From positions 558,001 through 622,000 of the forward strand of contig CAXXKC010000003.1 in the NCBI GenBank assembly GCA_963674835.2: a stretch of 64,000 bases of DNA, in the 5' to 3' direction. Position 1 is the stretch's first letter; each line of letters begins with the position of its first letter. The notes under the pieces are model-generated. The model ran no database searches. It saw only the letters and a program-made list of their open reading frames with translations, and was not told the origin of the DNA. The stretch is from G963674835 sp963674835. GTDB lineage: Bacteria; Planctomycetota; Planctomycetia; Pirellulales; Thermoguttaceae. Below are positions 1 through 8,606 of this stretch, in pieces. The translations under genes were made by a program, and so were the position numbers.

Positions 1-1
1 C

Positions 2-388
2 GCTGTCGCTCTGGCCAAGCACCAGATGCATGCCGAGAAGGTTGACGTCGTCGGTCCGGGCGGGGCAGGGCACTGGGTCGCGGCCGCCCGGGCTCAGGCG
101 GGCAACGCCATCGATCGCGCCGTGGTCGACACCGCCGGCTTCCGCTTCGCCAACGTCGGCGCCCTCGACGATCCCGACTTCCTGCCCGGCGGAGCGAAAT
201 ACCTCGACCTGCCCGGCATCCTGGCCCTCTCGGCCCCGCAAGAACTCTGGCTCTCCGACGCCCAGGCCGACGCCGCGCCAGTCATCCGCGCCGCCTACCA
301 GGCAGTCGGCAAACCCGCAAATCTGACCGTCTATCAAGGCACCCCCGCCGATCAACCCGACGCCGCCGTGCAGTGGTTGCTTCGGTGA
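2..388 (+). CDS. C-terminal part of an alpha/beta-hydrolase-like protein (truncated by window edge)
   Basis: Only the last 128 residues are visible; the frame is open to the first base, so the start lies outside the window. The segment has a GPGGAGHW stretch, a run reading VVDTAGFRFANV, and a tail ending in VQWLLR. This pattern resembles the C-terminal half of acetylxylan-esterase-like or dienelactone-hydrolase-like secreted proteins that are common in planctomycetes. The nucleophile region is not in the window, so the reaction cannot be named. The gene converges on the methyltransferase that ends 57 bases further on. Confidence 0.55.
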   Translation, partial: AVALAKHQMHAEKVDVVGPGGAGHWVAAARAQAGNAIDRAVVDTAGFRFANVGALDDPDFLPGGAKYLDLPGILALSAPQELWLSDAQADAAPVIRAAYQAVGKPANLTVYQGTPADQPDAAVQWLLR

Positions 389-445
389 GAAGGCCCAGTC
401 GCGTTCGTCACTCTGAAGCAGGGCCTACACATCTGACCAACCGAC

Positions 446-1723
446 CTACGACATACGCCGCGCAACGATTGCCGTCACGGCACCGTCGATGGGGGCCACC
501 AGAAGAACGGCCGCCTCATCGCCGCGCAGGCGCAGTTGGCGGCGGAGTTGTTCGGGATCGTCCGGGACGCCTCGCTTCTTGATCTCCAGCCGGCCAATGC
601 CGCGTTCTTGCAGAAGACTCCGCAACCGCTTACGGTTCAGCGGCAGAACGTCGGTCACCTCGAAGCACGCCAGGGCCGGGTCTGCAATCGGATGGTCACC
701 CGTAAGGTACGGGATTTCAGCAGCGACCGCAGCCAAACCATGCGACCCTGCCAGAGTCGACGTCAGACGCGCGGCCAGCACGGCCGGGTCCGGATCGAAC
801 ACATAGCGGCCAATCCGCGGGGCAACCGGAAGCATTGATGCCGGCGTGCCCAGCACCGTGCGCGACTGAAGAGGACGGCCCAAATCCAATCCAGCGGTGG
901 AGCCAAACAGGATCGTCGCCCGACACATACCCGGCCGCTCGGCAAATCGTCCGAACCAGGCGACCAGTTGCCGGCACTGCCGATCGCGGCCGATCCACTC
1001 TAACTCAGCCTCTTGGGACCAGGCCTCAGGCATGCTTGCGGCCGGGGCCAACTTCACCGCGGCATCAGGTAACCTCTGGAGCATGCCTTGGATCGCTGCG
1101 GCGTCCGGCTGGTGCCACTCGGCACGCGTCGTGCGGCGTCCATGAGGTCGCCGGTCCGGATCGATGTGCCAGGCCTGGAAATCGCCCAGGTCCATCTCCG
1201 TAGCATCCGCACACCGCACGTCGCCCACAACCGCATCCCCCCGACTCGCCAACGCCCGAAGGTTCGCTTCCGCCAGGATCGCCATGACGGGGTCCCGGTC
1301 GACGCCGGTGACCGGCCCGCGCGCGGCCAGCGCCAACAGATCGCCGCCGATGCCGCAGCACAAGTCGGCCACGCGCGTACCGGCATCTAACCGGCCGGCC
1401 TTGTACGCGGCAACCCAGTGGTCGGTGGCTTGCTCCAGAGCGGTCGGCGTGAAGAACATCGCTCCGGCCAGAGGAAACTTGGCGGCCGCGCGCCGGCGGA
1501 GTTCCACCTGCTCCAGAACAAGGTGCGTCCGCGGCGCCGACAGCTCTTGGCGCAGCCGTTGCGCCACCGCGACGGTCGGCTGCGGGTTCTCCGCCACGCG
1601 GCGGAGCCAGGCGGCCCCTTCGTCGGCAACGAGCCATCGGAAATCGTCAGGGTGAGCTTGCGGGTCCAAGGGTTCGTAACGGCACAAGGTGAACGAAGAT
1701 AACCGCAACGATTGTACCACCAT
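446..1723 (-). CDS. class I SAM-dependent methyltransferase with THUMP-like C-terminal domain
   Basis: A 425-residue protein. The central part has the Rossmann methyltransferase motif I (VADLCCGIGGD, about residue 125), an acidic motif GVDRDP that would hold the SAM ribose, and an HIDPDRR motif where the catalytic motif IV is expected. The C-terminal 80 residues (LNRKRLRSLLQERGIG onwards) look like the THUMP-like domain attached to some methyltransferases, suggesting an RNA substrate. The frame stays open far upstream, but that part reads through the neighbouring gene antisense. I chose the ATG at 1723 because it directly precedes the first conserved-looking residues. Substrate unknown. Confidence 0.8.
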   Translation of the reverse strand: MVVQSLRLSSFTLCRYEPLDPQAHPDDFRWLVADEGAAWLRRVAENPQPTVAVAQRLRQELSAPRTHLVLEQVELRRRAAAKFPLAGAMFFTPTALEQATDHWVAAYKAGRLDAGTRVADLCCGIGGDLLALAARGPVTGVDRDPVMAILAEANLRALASRGDAVVGDVRCADATEMDLGDFQAWHIDPDRRPHGRRTTRAEWHQPDAAAIQGMLQRLPDAAVKLAPAASMPEAWSQEAELEWIGRDRQCRQLVAWFGRFAERPGMCRATILFGSTAGLDLGRPLQSRTVLGTPASMLPVAPRIGRYVFDPDPAVLAARLTSTLAGSHGLAAVAAEIPYLTGDHPIADPALACFEVTDVLPLNRKRLRSLLQERGIGRLEIKKRGVPDDPEQLRRQLRLRGDEAAVLLVAPIDGAVTAIVARRMS

Positions 1724-1963
1724 TGACCCCCGTGTGGACCGTATATCGCGCAACCGTTCACCAGCCCGCACGTTCGGCGGCGCGAAGCCGCCACAGAGCT
1801 TCACGATAGTAGCGGGTAGGGGGGTGAAAACGGAACCTCGCTTTGGGCGACCTGCAAAGGCCCCGCTCGCTGCCCGCAATAATCCCGCCGTGCCGTGCCG
1901 ATGCAAAGAAGCGGGGCGTTCGGCGACTGCGTTCGATTCTGGATTAGCAAGAGGCACTATCCC

Positions 1964-2587
1964 ATGCAACGCTATCTCATCCTGGGATCGGCCTTGGCAT
2001 TCGCGATGTTCGGGCCGATGCTCTTCCACCAGATGCCGAGCTGGCTGAGCGATAAGCCCAAGCCGGCAGCAGCCCCCGCGGCGAAAGCGAAGACGGCCCA
2101 GGCGGCCCCCGTGTCGACGGTGCCGCTGACGCCTCAACTCGAAGGGCTCCCCCTCCGCGACCTGGGAGAAGTCCTTCGCTTCGACATAACGCCCGGCTGG
2201 ATCATGAATCGCTGGTCGCGGGTTTCCAGCGCCCTGGGCGATCTGCAGTTGCAGGGCTACCGCGTCCCGCTGGTCACGGGCACCCGCGACGACGACCTGG
2301 CCGGCTCGCTCACCTACTACTTCAATCCCAAGCAGCAGGTCCAGCAGATCACCTTCCACGGAACCACTGGCGACACGCGACGCCTCGTGCAGTTCGTCAC
2401 CAGCCGCTACCAGTTCGGACGCCGTGTGGCCAACGATCCGAGCCAGTTCATCTACGAGATTCCCGAGCCGCGGGGCGCCGCTAAGAGTTCGCTGACGATC
2501 CGGCCGGCAAGCATCCTCAGTGCAAACCAGCCGCGTCAGCGATTCGATGTTGCGCTGGTCATCCAGCGGCCCGAGGATCCCGAGTAG
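1964..2587 (+). CDS. membrane-anchored conserved planctomycete protein
   Basis: A 207-residue protein with one N-terminal hydrophobic segment (residues 3-22), then a short Ala/Pro/Lys-rich linker and a soluble domain of about 150 residues. The start at 1964 is preceded by an AAGAGG ribosome-binding site; the frame is open upstream but without a better start. The soluble part contains LRFDITPGWIMNRWSRV and a motif LTYYFNPKQQVQQITF. I recognise the style from planctomycete genomes, probably a DUF6690-type family, but know no function. It is divergent from the methyltransferase and ends next to copy 1 of the 90-bp repeat. Confidence 0.7.
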   Translation: MQRYLILGSALAFAMFGPMLFHQMPSWLSDKPKPAAAPAAKAKTAQAAPVSTVPLTPQLEGLPLRDLGEVLRFDITPGWIMNRWSRVSSALGDLQLQGYRVPLVTGTRDDDLAGSLTYYFNPKQQVQQITFHGTTGDTRRLVQFVTSRYQFGRRVANDPSQFIYEIPEPRGAAKSSLTIRPASILSANQPRQRFDVALVIQRPEDPE

Positions 2588-2590
2588 AGA

Positions 2591-2680
2591 GCATTCGGCG
2601 CAACTGTAGCGTGCTTTTCGCTTTCGGAACCGTAGAAACATGCCGCCGCGAACGCTACAGTCAAGTGCGACACGCACTAG
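2591..2680 (+). repeat. 90-bp intergenic repeat, copy 1
   Basis: First of three copies in this window, all in the same orientation (others at 36319-36408 and 62922-63011). It starts GCATTCGGCG and ends CACGCACTAG. Inside are an inverted pair TGTAGCGT/ACGCTACA, a nested hairpin GCGTG...TTTC/GAAACATGC with CGG/CCG at its tip, and a terminal AGTGCG-ACA-CGCACT hairpin. By hand alignment copy 1 matches copy 3 at 80 of 90 positions. It lies between the convergent ends of the 1964 and 2689 genes, where it could serve as a bidirectional terminator. Confidence 0.85.
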
Positions 2681-2688
2681 CGGCGGCC

Positions 2689-3675
2689 CTACTCTTTGTC
2701 CTTGCCGGCGCGGCCCGGGTCGGGCTTGGCGATCTTCGGACGCGACTCGCCGGAGGGAGGCTCATATTCGAAGTCCTTCCAGACCAGCGGACGGCGGTGA
2801 ATGGGCTCGATCCGCAGCATCACCTCGCCATTCTGGAAGAGCCGCACCGTCCCGTTCGATTCGCTCACGGTGATCGCCACCGCCTTAGTGGCTCGGCTGA
2901 TCGCCGCGGCGGCCCAGTGCCGCGATCCCAGCCCTTTGGAAAGCGTGATCGTCGCCGCCGACGAGTCGACATATCGGCAGGCCGCCTCCACAATCCCGTC
3001 GCTCGACACGATGATGGCGCCATCCATCTGGGCGATCTCCTTGATCCCCTCGCGCACTCGCGCGTCGTCCAAGTCGCGCTCCTTGCGGTTGTAGCCGCGG
3101 ACCGGATCGAATCCCACGGGATGGCTCTTGGCCATGACCTTGCGGCTATCGCCGACGACAAACATCGTGCCGACCGGCTTGCCCTCGCGCCCTTCGCGCC
3201 CGATCTCGATCGCCAGGTCGACCACCGTCTTCAACGTGTCCAGCGGAACTCGTGTCTCCAATTGCCGCAAATCGCGACCGGTCAAACGATCGAGGTGCTC
3301 GCCCAAGTTGATGATGCTCACCGAGTCCATCGTCTCGGCCTCGAAACCGCTGTACAGCGCGACCACGCACGAGCCCGGGGCGAGAATGTCGTCCGCCACC
3401 GCTTCCAGCACGGCCTGGGTGAGGCGGTCGTACACTGGACTGTCGCTCATGTTGAGTACGACCACGTCCATGCCCGCCTCGGTGGCCCCTTCGAGTTGCT
3501 CGTGCGTGTCGGCGGCCACGAGTATCTTCTCGTCGCCGGCAAGCGTCTTCAAGCGGCTCCAGTCGGCCGGCCCTTCCAACAGCAGCAGCACGGCATCAGC
3601 CTCGACCGATTCGGAAACCCGAACCGCCAGGTTATAGAGCGTCTTGAATCGTTCGGTGAAGCGTAACGGCTTCAT
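2689..3675 (-). CDS. diadenylate cyclase (DisA_N/DAC domain) with pyruvate-kinase-like N-terminal domain
   Basis: A 328-residue protein. Residues 1-130 resemble an alpha/beta domain like the pyruvate kinase C-terminal domain (AVRVSESVEADAVLLLLEG). The C-terminal part is a DAC domain with the MDGAIIVSSDG motif and a GLGSRHWAAAAIS motif. DAC enzymes make cyclic di-AMP from two ATP. The DGA motif is intact; the usual RHR reads RHW. The two-domain layout resembles the archaeal DacZ type more than Bacillus DisA. An upstream start at 3780 would add 35 residues that look unconserved. It ends next to repeat copy 1. Confidence 0.78.
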   Translation of the reverse strand: MKPLRFTERFKTLYNLAVRVSESVEADAVLLLLEGPADWSRLKTLAGDEKILVAADTHEQLEGATEAGMDVVVLNMSDSPVYDRLTQAVLEAVADDILAPGSCVVALYSGFEAETMDSVSIINLGEHLDRLTGRDLRQLETRVPLDTLKTVVDLAIEIGREGREGKPVGTMFVVGDSRKVMAKSHPVGFDPVRGYNRKERDLDDARVREGIKEIAQMDGAIIVSSDGIVEAACRYVDSSAATITLSKGLGSRHWAAAAISRATKAVAITVSESNGTVRLFQNGEVMLRIEPIHRRPLVWKDFEYEPPSGESRPKIAKPDPGRAGKDKE

Positions 3676-4082
3676 ACCTGCCACGAAAATCTGCTGTCGG
3701 TCTTTTCTGCTGCCGGGATGGGGCGAGGGTGGCACGTTCCCTCGATGCAATTCGCGCCAGACCCGTTTGCTGCGCGCCATCTCAAAACCCGTTCGATTCT
3801 AACCCGGAGAACACGAACTGTTGGTCGCCGCCCACAGGTCCGGGATCCGGCTTGCGAACCGGCTATCCGGCTCCGCAGAGAGCGTCCGGCAAGGCGCTCG
3901 CTTCCCTGGTGGAACGGTTCGCTAACTGGCCCTCGACACGCCGCATACTCGTTCACCATCCCACGACCGCTCTATCCTACGGGTTTTCGCGGCCACTGGC
4001 AACTGCAAACGCGACCAGGCTCGCTGTGTGAACGAGGCCTGCACAACAGCGCACAGGAGGTTCAGATCGCTGGCGGTCCTGG
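3676..4082. other. intergenic stretch upstream of the diadenylate cyclase
   Basis: About 400 bases between two leftward genes. It may contain the first 35 codons of the diadenylate cyclase if translation starts at 3780. Otherwise I see no gene, RNA or clear promoter. Short open frames here have no conserved look. Confidence 0.4.
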
Positions 4083-4790
4083 TCAGAACCAGTGAAACCA
4101 CCGCTGGACGATCGTCGGAGGCTGGCTTTGCGGCACTTCCCCCTTCACATACTGCCGCCACGCCCCGACGTCGTTGCCCAGGTCGTTGCCCGTCACCTGT
4201 TGAAGTGACGAGACGGCGCGGAACTGCATCGCCGGATCGGGATCGTCCAAGGCCAGTCCCAGAGCGGCAACCGCCGCCGAATCGCGGGTTTCGCCCAGGG
4301 CCCGGGCGGCCGCCAGTCGCACATCGAGGTCCGAATCGCGACCCAGCGTCTCCGACAGCACGGTGGTGGCGTCCTTGCCGCCGCGCTGTCCCCATGCGTC
4401 GCAGGCCGCTCGCCTCACGTCGCTGTCGCTGTCGGCGACCGCCTTGTGCAGCATCATGTCGGCGCTGGTCGTTCGGTAGGGGGCCACCGCCCGGACCAAC
4501 TCGATGCGAATCAGCGGATCCTCTTCACTGGCATACTGCCCGGCCAACTCGGCCGACGTCTTCTCCTGCTCCTCAGGCGTCGCCGACAGGGCCGCCTTGG
4601 CCACCTCGCGGAGCTGCCTAATTCGCTCTTGCGGCGGCGTGACGCCAGGCACCTCATCGGTGATCGGGCCGCCGATTGGCCAGATCGTCATCTTCCCGAT
4701 GCGATACGTCTTCCCAGCGCAGCCGACAACGCTCGCCAGAACCAGGCAGAGAATCACCGTGGGGAACGATTTGCCGGGGGAGTCATTCAT
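4083..4790 (-). CDS. HEAT-repeat lipoprotein
   Basis: A 235-residue protein. It begins with a charged N-terminus, a hydrophobic stretch and a lipobox (LASVVGC, cysteine near residue 24), so it should be a lipid-anchored exported protein. From residue 85 on it is made of HEAT/PBS-lyase-like helical repeats (SDVRRAACDAWGQRG, LDVRLAAARALGETRD, PAMQFRAVSSLQQVTG), usually a protein-binding scaffold. The start at 4790 places the signal sequence correctly; a longer frame to 4955 only adds non-conserved residues. Partner unknown. Confidence 0.75.
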   Translation of the reverse strand: MNDSPGKSFPTVILCLVLASVVGCAGKTYRIGKMTIWPIGGPITDEVPGVTPPQERIRQLREVAKAALSATPEEQEKTSAELAGQYASEEDPLIRIELVRAVAPYRTTSADMMLHKAVADSDSDVRRAACDAWGQRGGKDATTVLSETLGRDSDLDVRLAAARALGETRDSAAVAALGLALDDPDPAMQFRAVSSLQQVTGNDLGNDVGAWRQYVKGEVPQSQPPTIVQRWFHWF

Positions 4791-5166
4791 CCGTCGTGGT
4801 TGCCTCGTTGTGCGTTCCGAGCCAGAACCCCCAAGGACAAGAGGCGGGACTATAGCAAATCGCCCCCCTGGCCGCCAAGATGAGTTGGGCGGCCCAAGCC
4901 AGCCGAGGCGTATCCCTCCCATTGCCCCTTCGTCGTCGGTTCGTTCGGCCTCCAAAATGCCCAGTTGATCACAGACCGGGCGACTTCATTGGACCCACCC
5001 CCTCTCAGTCGCTAACCCCAAGGCCGTCTTCGCTCCCGCACGCCGACCAGCCATCGAGGCCCCCGAACGGCGCCCAGGACTTCCGCCAGACGCATAGCCC
5101 GTTATGATGCTGGAGTCGGCCGACGGCCGAAATGTGGTCCTGAATACCCAACATGAGGGGGTTAAC
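4791..5166. other. divergent intergenic region
   Basis: 376 bases between the HEAT lipoprotein (leftward) and the coiled-coil gene (rightward). It should hold both promoters, but I could not pick a convincing -35/-10 pair. No structured RNA was recognised. Confidence 0.4.
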
Positions 5167-5679
5167 ATGTCCATCGACCCAAGTCGTCATGCCGAGAATC
5201 GGAATTGGCTCGAGGAATTGCTGAGGAGAATTCCAGGATTTCGAGGCTATCTCGAAAAAGAGTACCGCCGGGAAAGCGACGAGCTTCAGCGGCGGTGGCT
5301 GGCTGACCGCCTACAGGCAGCAAAGCAACGTGTCGACCGGGTCGCCCGATCGCTGGTCGACACCGGCCAGTTGGACCCGCTGCCGCAGCTTGACCGATTA
5401 CGAGGCCGCCTGGACAAGCTCATCTCCAGAATTCGGGGGGCCATGCAGGGCTATAGCGGCATGTTCGACCTGGTGCGAATCAACGAGTCCGTCTTGGAGC
5501 AGGTCTATAGCTTCGATGCGGGCCTCATGGACCGAACCGACGCGCTGGTCAAATCGGTCGAGCAGCTTCCCGACGATTCCGAGAAGATTGCCGAGTCGCT
5601 GCCGAAGGTATATCAGGACATCGACGACATCGAGGCGGCATGGGACCAGCGGGAGAACATTCTCCGCGGGCTGACCTGA
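5167..5679 (+). CDS. coiled-coil protein next to an SPFH gene
   Basis: A 170-residue, highly charged, helical protein without signal peptide or membrane segment. The N-terminal motif RRIPGFRGYLEKEYRRESD is recognisable from uncharacterised proteins encoded beside SPFH/band-7 genes in several phyla. The rest is heptad-like. The ATG at 5167 has a strong purine-rich site (GAGGGGG) just upstream. The stop is 32 bases from the SPFH start, so both are likely in one operon and may interact. Molecular function unknown. Confidence 0.72.
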   Translation: MSIDPSRHAENRNWLEELLRRIPGFRGYLEKEYRRESDELQRRWLADRLQAAKQRVDRVARSLVDTGQLDPLPQLDRLRGRLDKLISRIRGAMQGYSGMFDLVRINESVLEQVYSFDAGLMDRTDALVKSVEQLPDDSEKIAESLPKVYQDIDDIEAAWDQRENILRGLT

Positions 5680-5711
5680 GCTGCATCCAACTCAACAGAA
5701 GGAACCTTGCC

Positions 5712-7100
5712 ATGGCCCTCCGCTTGGAAGTCATTCAGTTCTTCGATGAATCGAACCGCTCGCTTGTCCAGCGAATTCCGCCGGAAGGATCGGCCGATAT
5801 CAAGCTCGGTGCCCAGTTGATCGTCCAGGAAAACCAAGAGGCGATCTTCTTCCGCGACGGCAAGGCTCTCGATTGCCTCGGCCCCGGACGACACACGCTC
5901 ACCACGGCTAACCTGCCGCTCATCACCCGGCTGCTGACAATCCCATGGGAGCGCTCGCCGTTTCAGTGCCTCGTCTACTTCATCGGCAAGCAGACGTTCC
6001 TCGACCAGAAGTGGGGTACCCGGCAGCCCATTCCGTACCGCGACAAGGAATTCGGCATGGTCCGGCTGCGGAGCTTCGGCAAGTATTCGTTCCGCGTGGT
6101 CGACTCCGCCGTGCTGGTCAACACGCTGGTCGGCACGCAGGGCAAGTACACCACCGACGACGCCACGCAGTTCCTCAAAGATCTCATCGTCGCCCGACTG
6201 ACCGATCTGCTGGGCACCGCCGGCATGAGCCTGCTCGATTTGCCCGCGAAGTACGACGAGATCGCATCGGGCACCCGCGCCAAGGTGAGCGAAGAGTTCG
6301 CCAAGTACGGCCTCGAGCTCGTCGACTTCTTCATCAACGCCGTCACTCCACCCGAGGAGGTCCAGCAGGCCATCGACGCTCGCAGTGCCATGGGCGCCGT
6401 GGGCAATCTGAACGACTTCATGAAGTTCCAGGCGGCCAACAGCATGGCCAAATTGGCGCAGCAGGGGGGCGGTACTGGCGGCGCCATGGGCATGGGCCTC
6501 GGTGCCGGCTTCGGCATGATGATGCCCGGCATGATCCAGCAGGCCATGGCCCAAGCAGCCCAGGGCGGTCAGGCTCCACCGCCCGCATCGCCGACAGGGC
6601 CCGCCGCGCCTCCGTCCGGGCCTGCAGGCGTCGGACCGGCCGCCGGGGCCGCCGCGTTGGCTGGTTTCAGCTTCGACAATCTGGCCGCCGTGACTGTCGA
6701 TCCCAAGGCCGTCGTGCGCGGCGTCGTCCAGGCCGCCGGCTACACGCTCTCCGAGTCGGACGATCAGTGGGAAACGGTCGTTCCGGTCGGCAGCACGCGC
6801 AAGCAAAGAGTGAACGTCGAGTTCGCCCAAAAAGACCCACAGGGACACGCGATTGTACGATTCTGGTCTGTGTGTGGGCCGGCCAGCGAGCAAAACGCCA
6901 TGGCGCTTTTGCAGTACAACGCCTCCATCCCGCAGGGTGCGTTCGCCATCCAGACGCACGAAGGCGCCCAGGTCGTCGTCCTGCAGGCAAACCACTTGGC
7001 GCAGACCATCACTCCCTTGCTCGTTAGCCAGACCCTGACGGCCATCGCCTGGCAGGCCGACGCCGTGGAGCAGAAGCTCGTCGGCAGTGACGAATACTGA
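5712..7100 (+). CDS. SPFH-domain protein (virion-core-protein-like)
   Basis: A 462-residue protein. Residues 1-250 form an SPFH/band-7 domain of the soluble type (LGAQLIVQENQEAIFFRDGK, GPGRHTLTTANLPLI, LRSFGKYSFRV). A Gly/Met-rich and Pro/Ala-rich linker follows (about 265-335). A second globular domain of about 110 residues closes the protein. There is no N-terminal membrane helix, which fits the COG4260 group rather than stomatins. These proteins usually form oligomers at membranes. It sits 32 bases after the coiled-coil gene and 3 bases before the ABC permease gene. Confidence 0.82.
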   Translation: MALRLEVIQFFDESNRSLVQRIPPEGSADIKLGAQLIVQENQEAIFFRDGKALDCLGPGRHTLTTANLPLITRLLTIPWERSPFQCLVYFIGKQTFLDQKWGTRQPIPYRDKEFGMVRLRSFGKYSFRVVDSAVLVNTLVGTQGKYTTDDATQFLKDLIVARLTDLLGTAGMSLLDLPAKYDEIASGTRAKVSEEFAKYGLELVDFFINAVTPPEEVQQAIDARSAMGAVGNLNDFMKFQAANSMAKLAQQGGGTGGAMGMGLGAGFGMMMPGMIQQAMAQAAQGGQAPPPASPTGPAAPPSGPAGVGPAAGAAALAGFSFDNLAAVTVDPKAVVRGVVQAAGYTLSESDDQWETVVPVGSTRKQRVNVEFAQKDPQGHAIVRFWSVCGPASEQNAMALLQYNASIPQGAFAIQTHEGAQVVVLQANHLAQTITPLLVSQTLTAIAWQADAVEQKLVGSDEY

Positions 7101-7103
7101 CGC

Positions 7104-8606
7104 ATGGGTGACACGGCCTGGGGATTGCTGCTGAACACGCTCATCCTCGCCGGATCGACCTGCGCGCTGAGCATCCCGCTGGGGACCTTCCTGGGCTGGC
7201 TGCTGGTGCGTACCGACGTGCCGGGACGCCGGACGGCCCTGGTGCTTCTCGGTATCCTGTTCTTCCTGCCGCTCTACTTGCAGGCGGCCGCCTGGCAGGC
7301 TGGCTTCGGTTTGCAGGGATGGATGGTCCTCACCCGCGAGCTGCCCGGTTGGTTGCGCAATTGGGCCGAGGTCGTTTGGATTCACGGTCTGGCGGCCGTC
7401 CCCTGGGTGGCCATGATCACCGGCGCCGGCTTCTGGCTGGTCGAACCCGAACTCGAAGAGCAAGCCCTTCTCGATGGCAGCCCATGGCAAGTCTTCTGGC
7501 ACGTGACCCTGCGCCACGCGGCCCCGGCCGTCGGCGTCGCCGCCGTCTGGGTCGCCATCGCCACCGCAGGCGAGATGTCGGTCACCGACCTGTTTCAGGT
7601 CCGCACCTACGCAGAAGAGGTCTATACCCGCATGGCCGTGGGCCAGGACCCCGGCGAAGCCGCCATGGGCGTTTTGCCGGCCTTCATGCTTAGCGCGATC
7701 CTCGTCGCCTCGGCGCTGGCCGTGTTGGCCCGATTGGTGCCGCACGACCGGCCTCTTTCGGTCCGGCCACGTCGGGTCTACCGCTGGGGACGCTGGCGAC
7801 TTGCCGCCGCATCGCTGTTGGCAATGCTGCTCGCCCTACTCGTGGGTTGGCCGCTGGCCAATCTGATCTACAAGGCGGGCCTCGTCGCCACGCTGGGCAG
7901 CAACGGCCCGGTGCGATACTGGTCCCTCGCAAAGTGTCTTGAAATAGTCGCGACCAGCCCCGCGCGGTATCCGCAGGAGTTCTTCTGGTCTCTCGTGCTG
8001 AGTCTGCTGGCCGCGACGACCGCGGTCGTGTTGGCAGGCGCACTCGTCTGGTGGGCCCGCCGCAGTCGCCTGGCAACGGCCATCGCCGTCGTTGCCGCCG
8101 CTGTAACCATGGCGGTTCCCGGCCCGCTCCTCGGGATCGGCATCATCGAAATGCTGAACCAGCCCGCGGTGCCGCTGCTCACCTACCTATACGATCAGTC
8201 GATCGCCGCCCCGTGGCTGGCCATGGTCGTGCGTTCGCTTCCGCCGGCAATGCTCATCCTTTGGCACGCAATGCGAACCACGCCGCCCGAAATGCTCGAC
8301 GCCGCGGCCGTCGACGGGGCAGGGCCCTTGGCCCGCTTCTGGCGGATCGCCTTGCCTAGCCGATGGCCCGCCGTGGGACTGGCGTGGCTCGTGGCGCTGG
8401 CCGTGGCCCTGGGCGAGTTGGCTGCCAGCATCCTCGTAGTCCCTCCGGGGATCACAACCCTCTCCATCCGCATATTCGGGCTTCTGCACTACGGGGTCGA
8501 GGATCGAGTCGCCGGCATCTGCCTCGCGATGATCGCCCTCTTCGCCGCCATGGCCGCTCTGATTATCTCGCTCGGCCGGCGCTGGCACGGCCAAGGGCAA
8601 GTATAA
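7104..8606 (+). CDS. ABC transporter permease, two fused BPD_transp_1 domains (iron-type)
   Basis: A 500-residue membrane protein with about 12 hydrophobic segments and two copies of the permease EAA-loop signature (EEQALLDGSPWQVFWHVTLR near residue 115; MLDAAAVDGAGPLARFWRIALP near 400). This double-permease build is typical of the FbpB/AfuB family for ferric iron and related ligands. No ATPase or binding protein gene is nearby, so the substrate is uncertain. It starts 3 bases after the SPFH stop, and its stop overlaps the next start (TAATG). Confidence 0.85.
   Translation: MGDTAWGLLLNTLILAGSTCALSIPLGTFLGWLLVRTDVPGRRTALVLLGILFFLPLYLQAAAWQAGFGLQGWMVLTRELPGWLRNWAEVVWIHGLAAVPWVAMITGAGFWLVEPELEEQALLDGSPWQVFWHVTLRHAAPAVGVAAVWVAIATAGEMSVTDLFQVRTYAEEVYTRMAVGQDPGEAAMGVLPAFMLSAILVASALAVLARLVPHDRPLSVRPRRVYRWGRWRLAAASLLAMLLALLVGWPLANLIYKAGLVATLGSNGPVRYWSLAKCLEIVATSPARYPQEFFWSLVLSLLAATTAVVLAGALVWWARRSRLATAIAVVAAAVTMAVPGPLLGIGIIEMLNQPAVPLLTYLYDQSIAAPWLAMVVRSLPPAMLILWHAMRTTPPEMLDAAAVDGAGPLARFWRIALPSRWPAVGLAWLVALAVALGELAASILVVPPGITTLSIRIFGLLHYGVEDRVAGICLAMIALFAAMAALIISLGRRWHGQGQV

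Noticed and set aside
1724..2677. Upstream half of a 743-codon minus-strand frame
   Set aside because: It lies antisense to the better-supported gene at 1964-2587 and starts inside repeat copy 1; only the part from 1723 down has conserved methyltransferase motifs.
5613..7745. 710-codon antisense frame over the SPFH and permease genes
   Set aside because: Composition is His/Gly/Asp-rich shadow coding typical of GC-rich antisense frames, while the + strand shows real domains.
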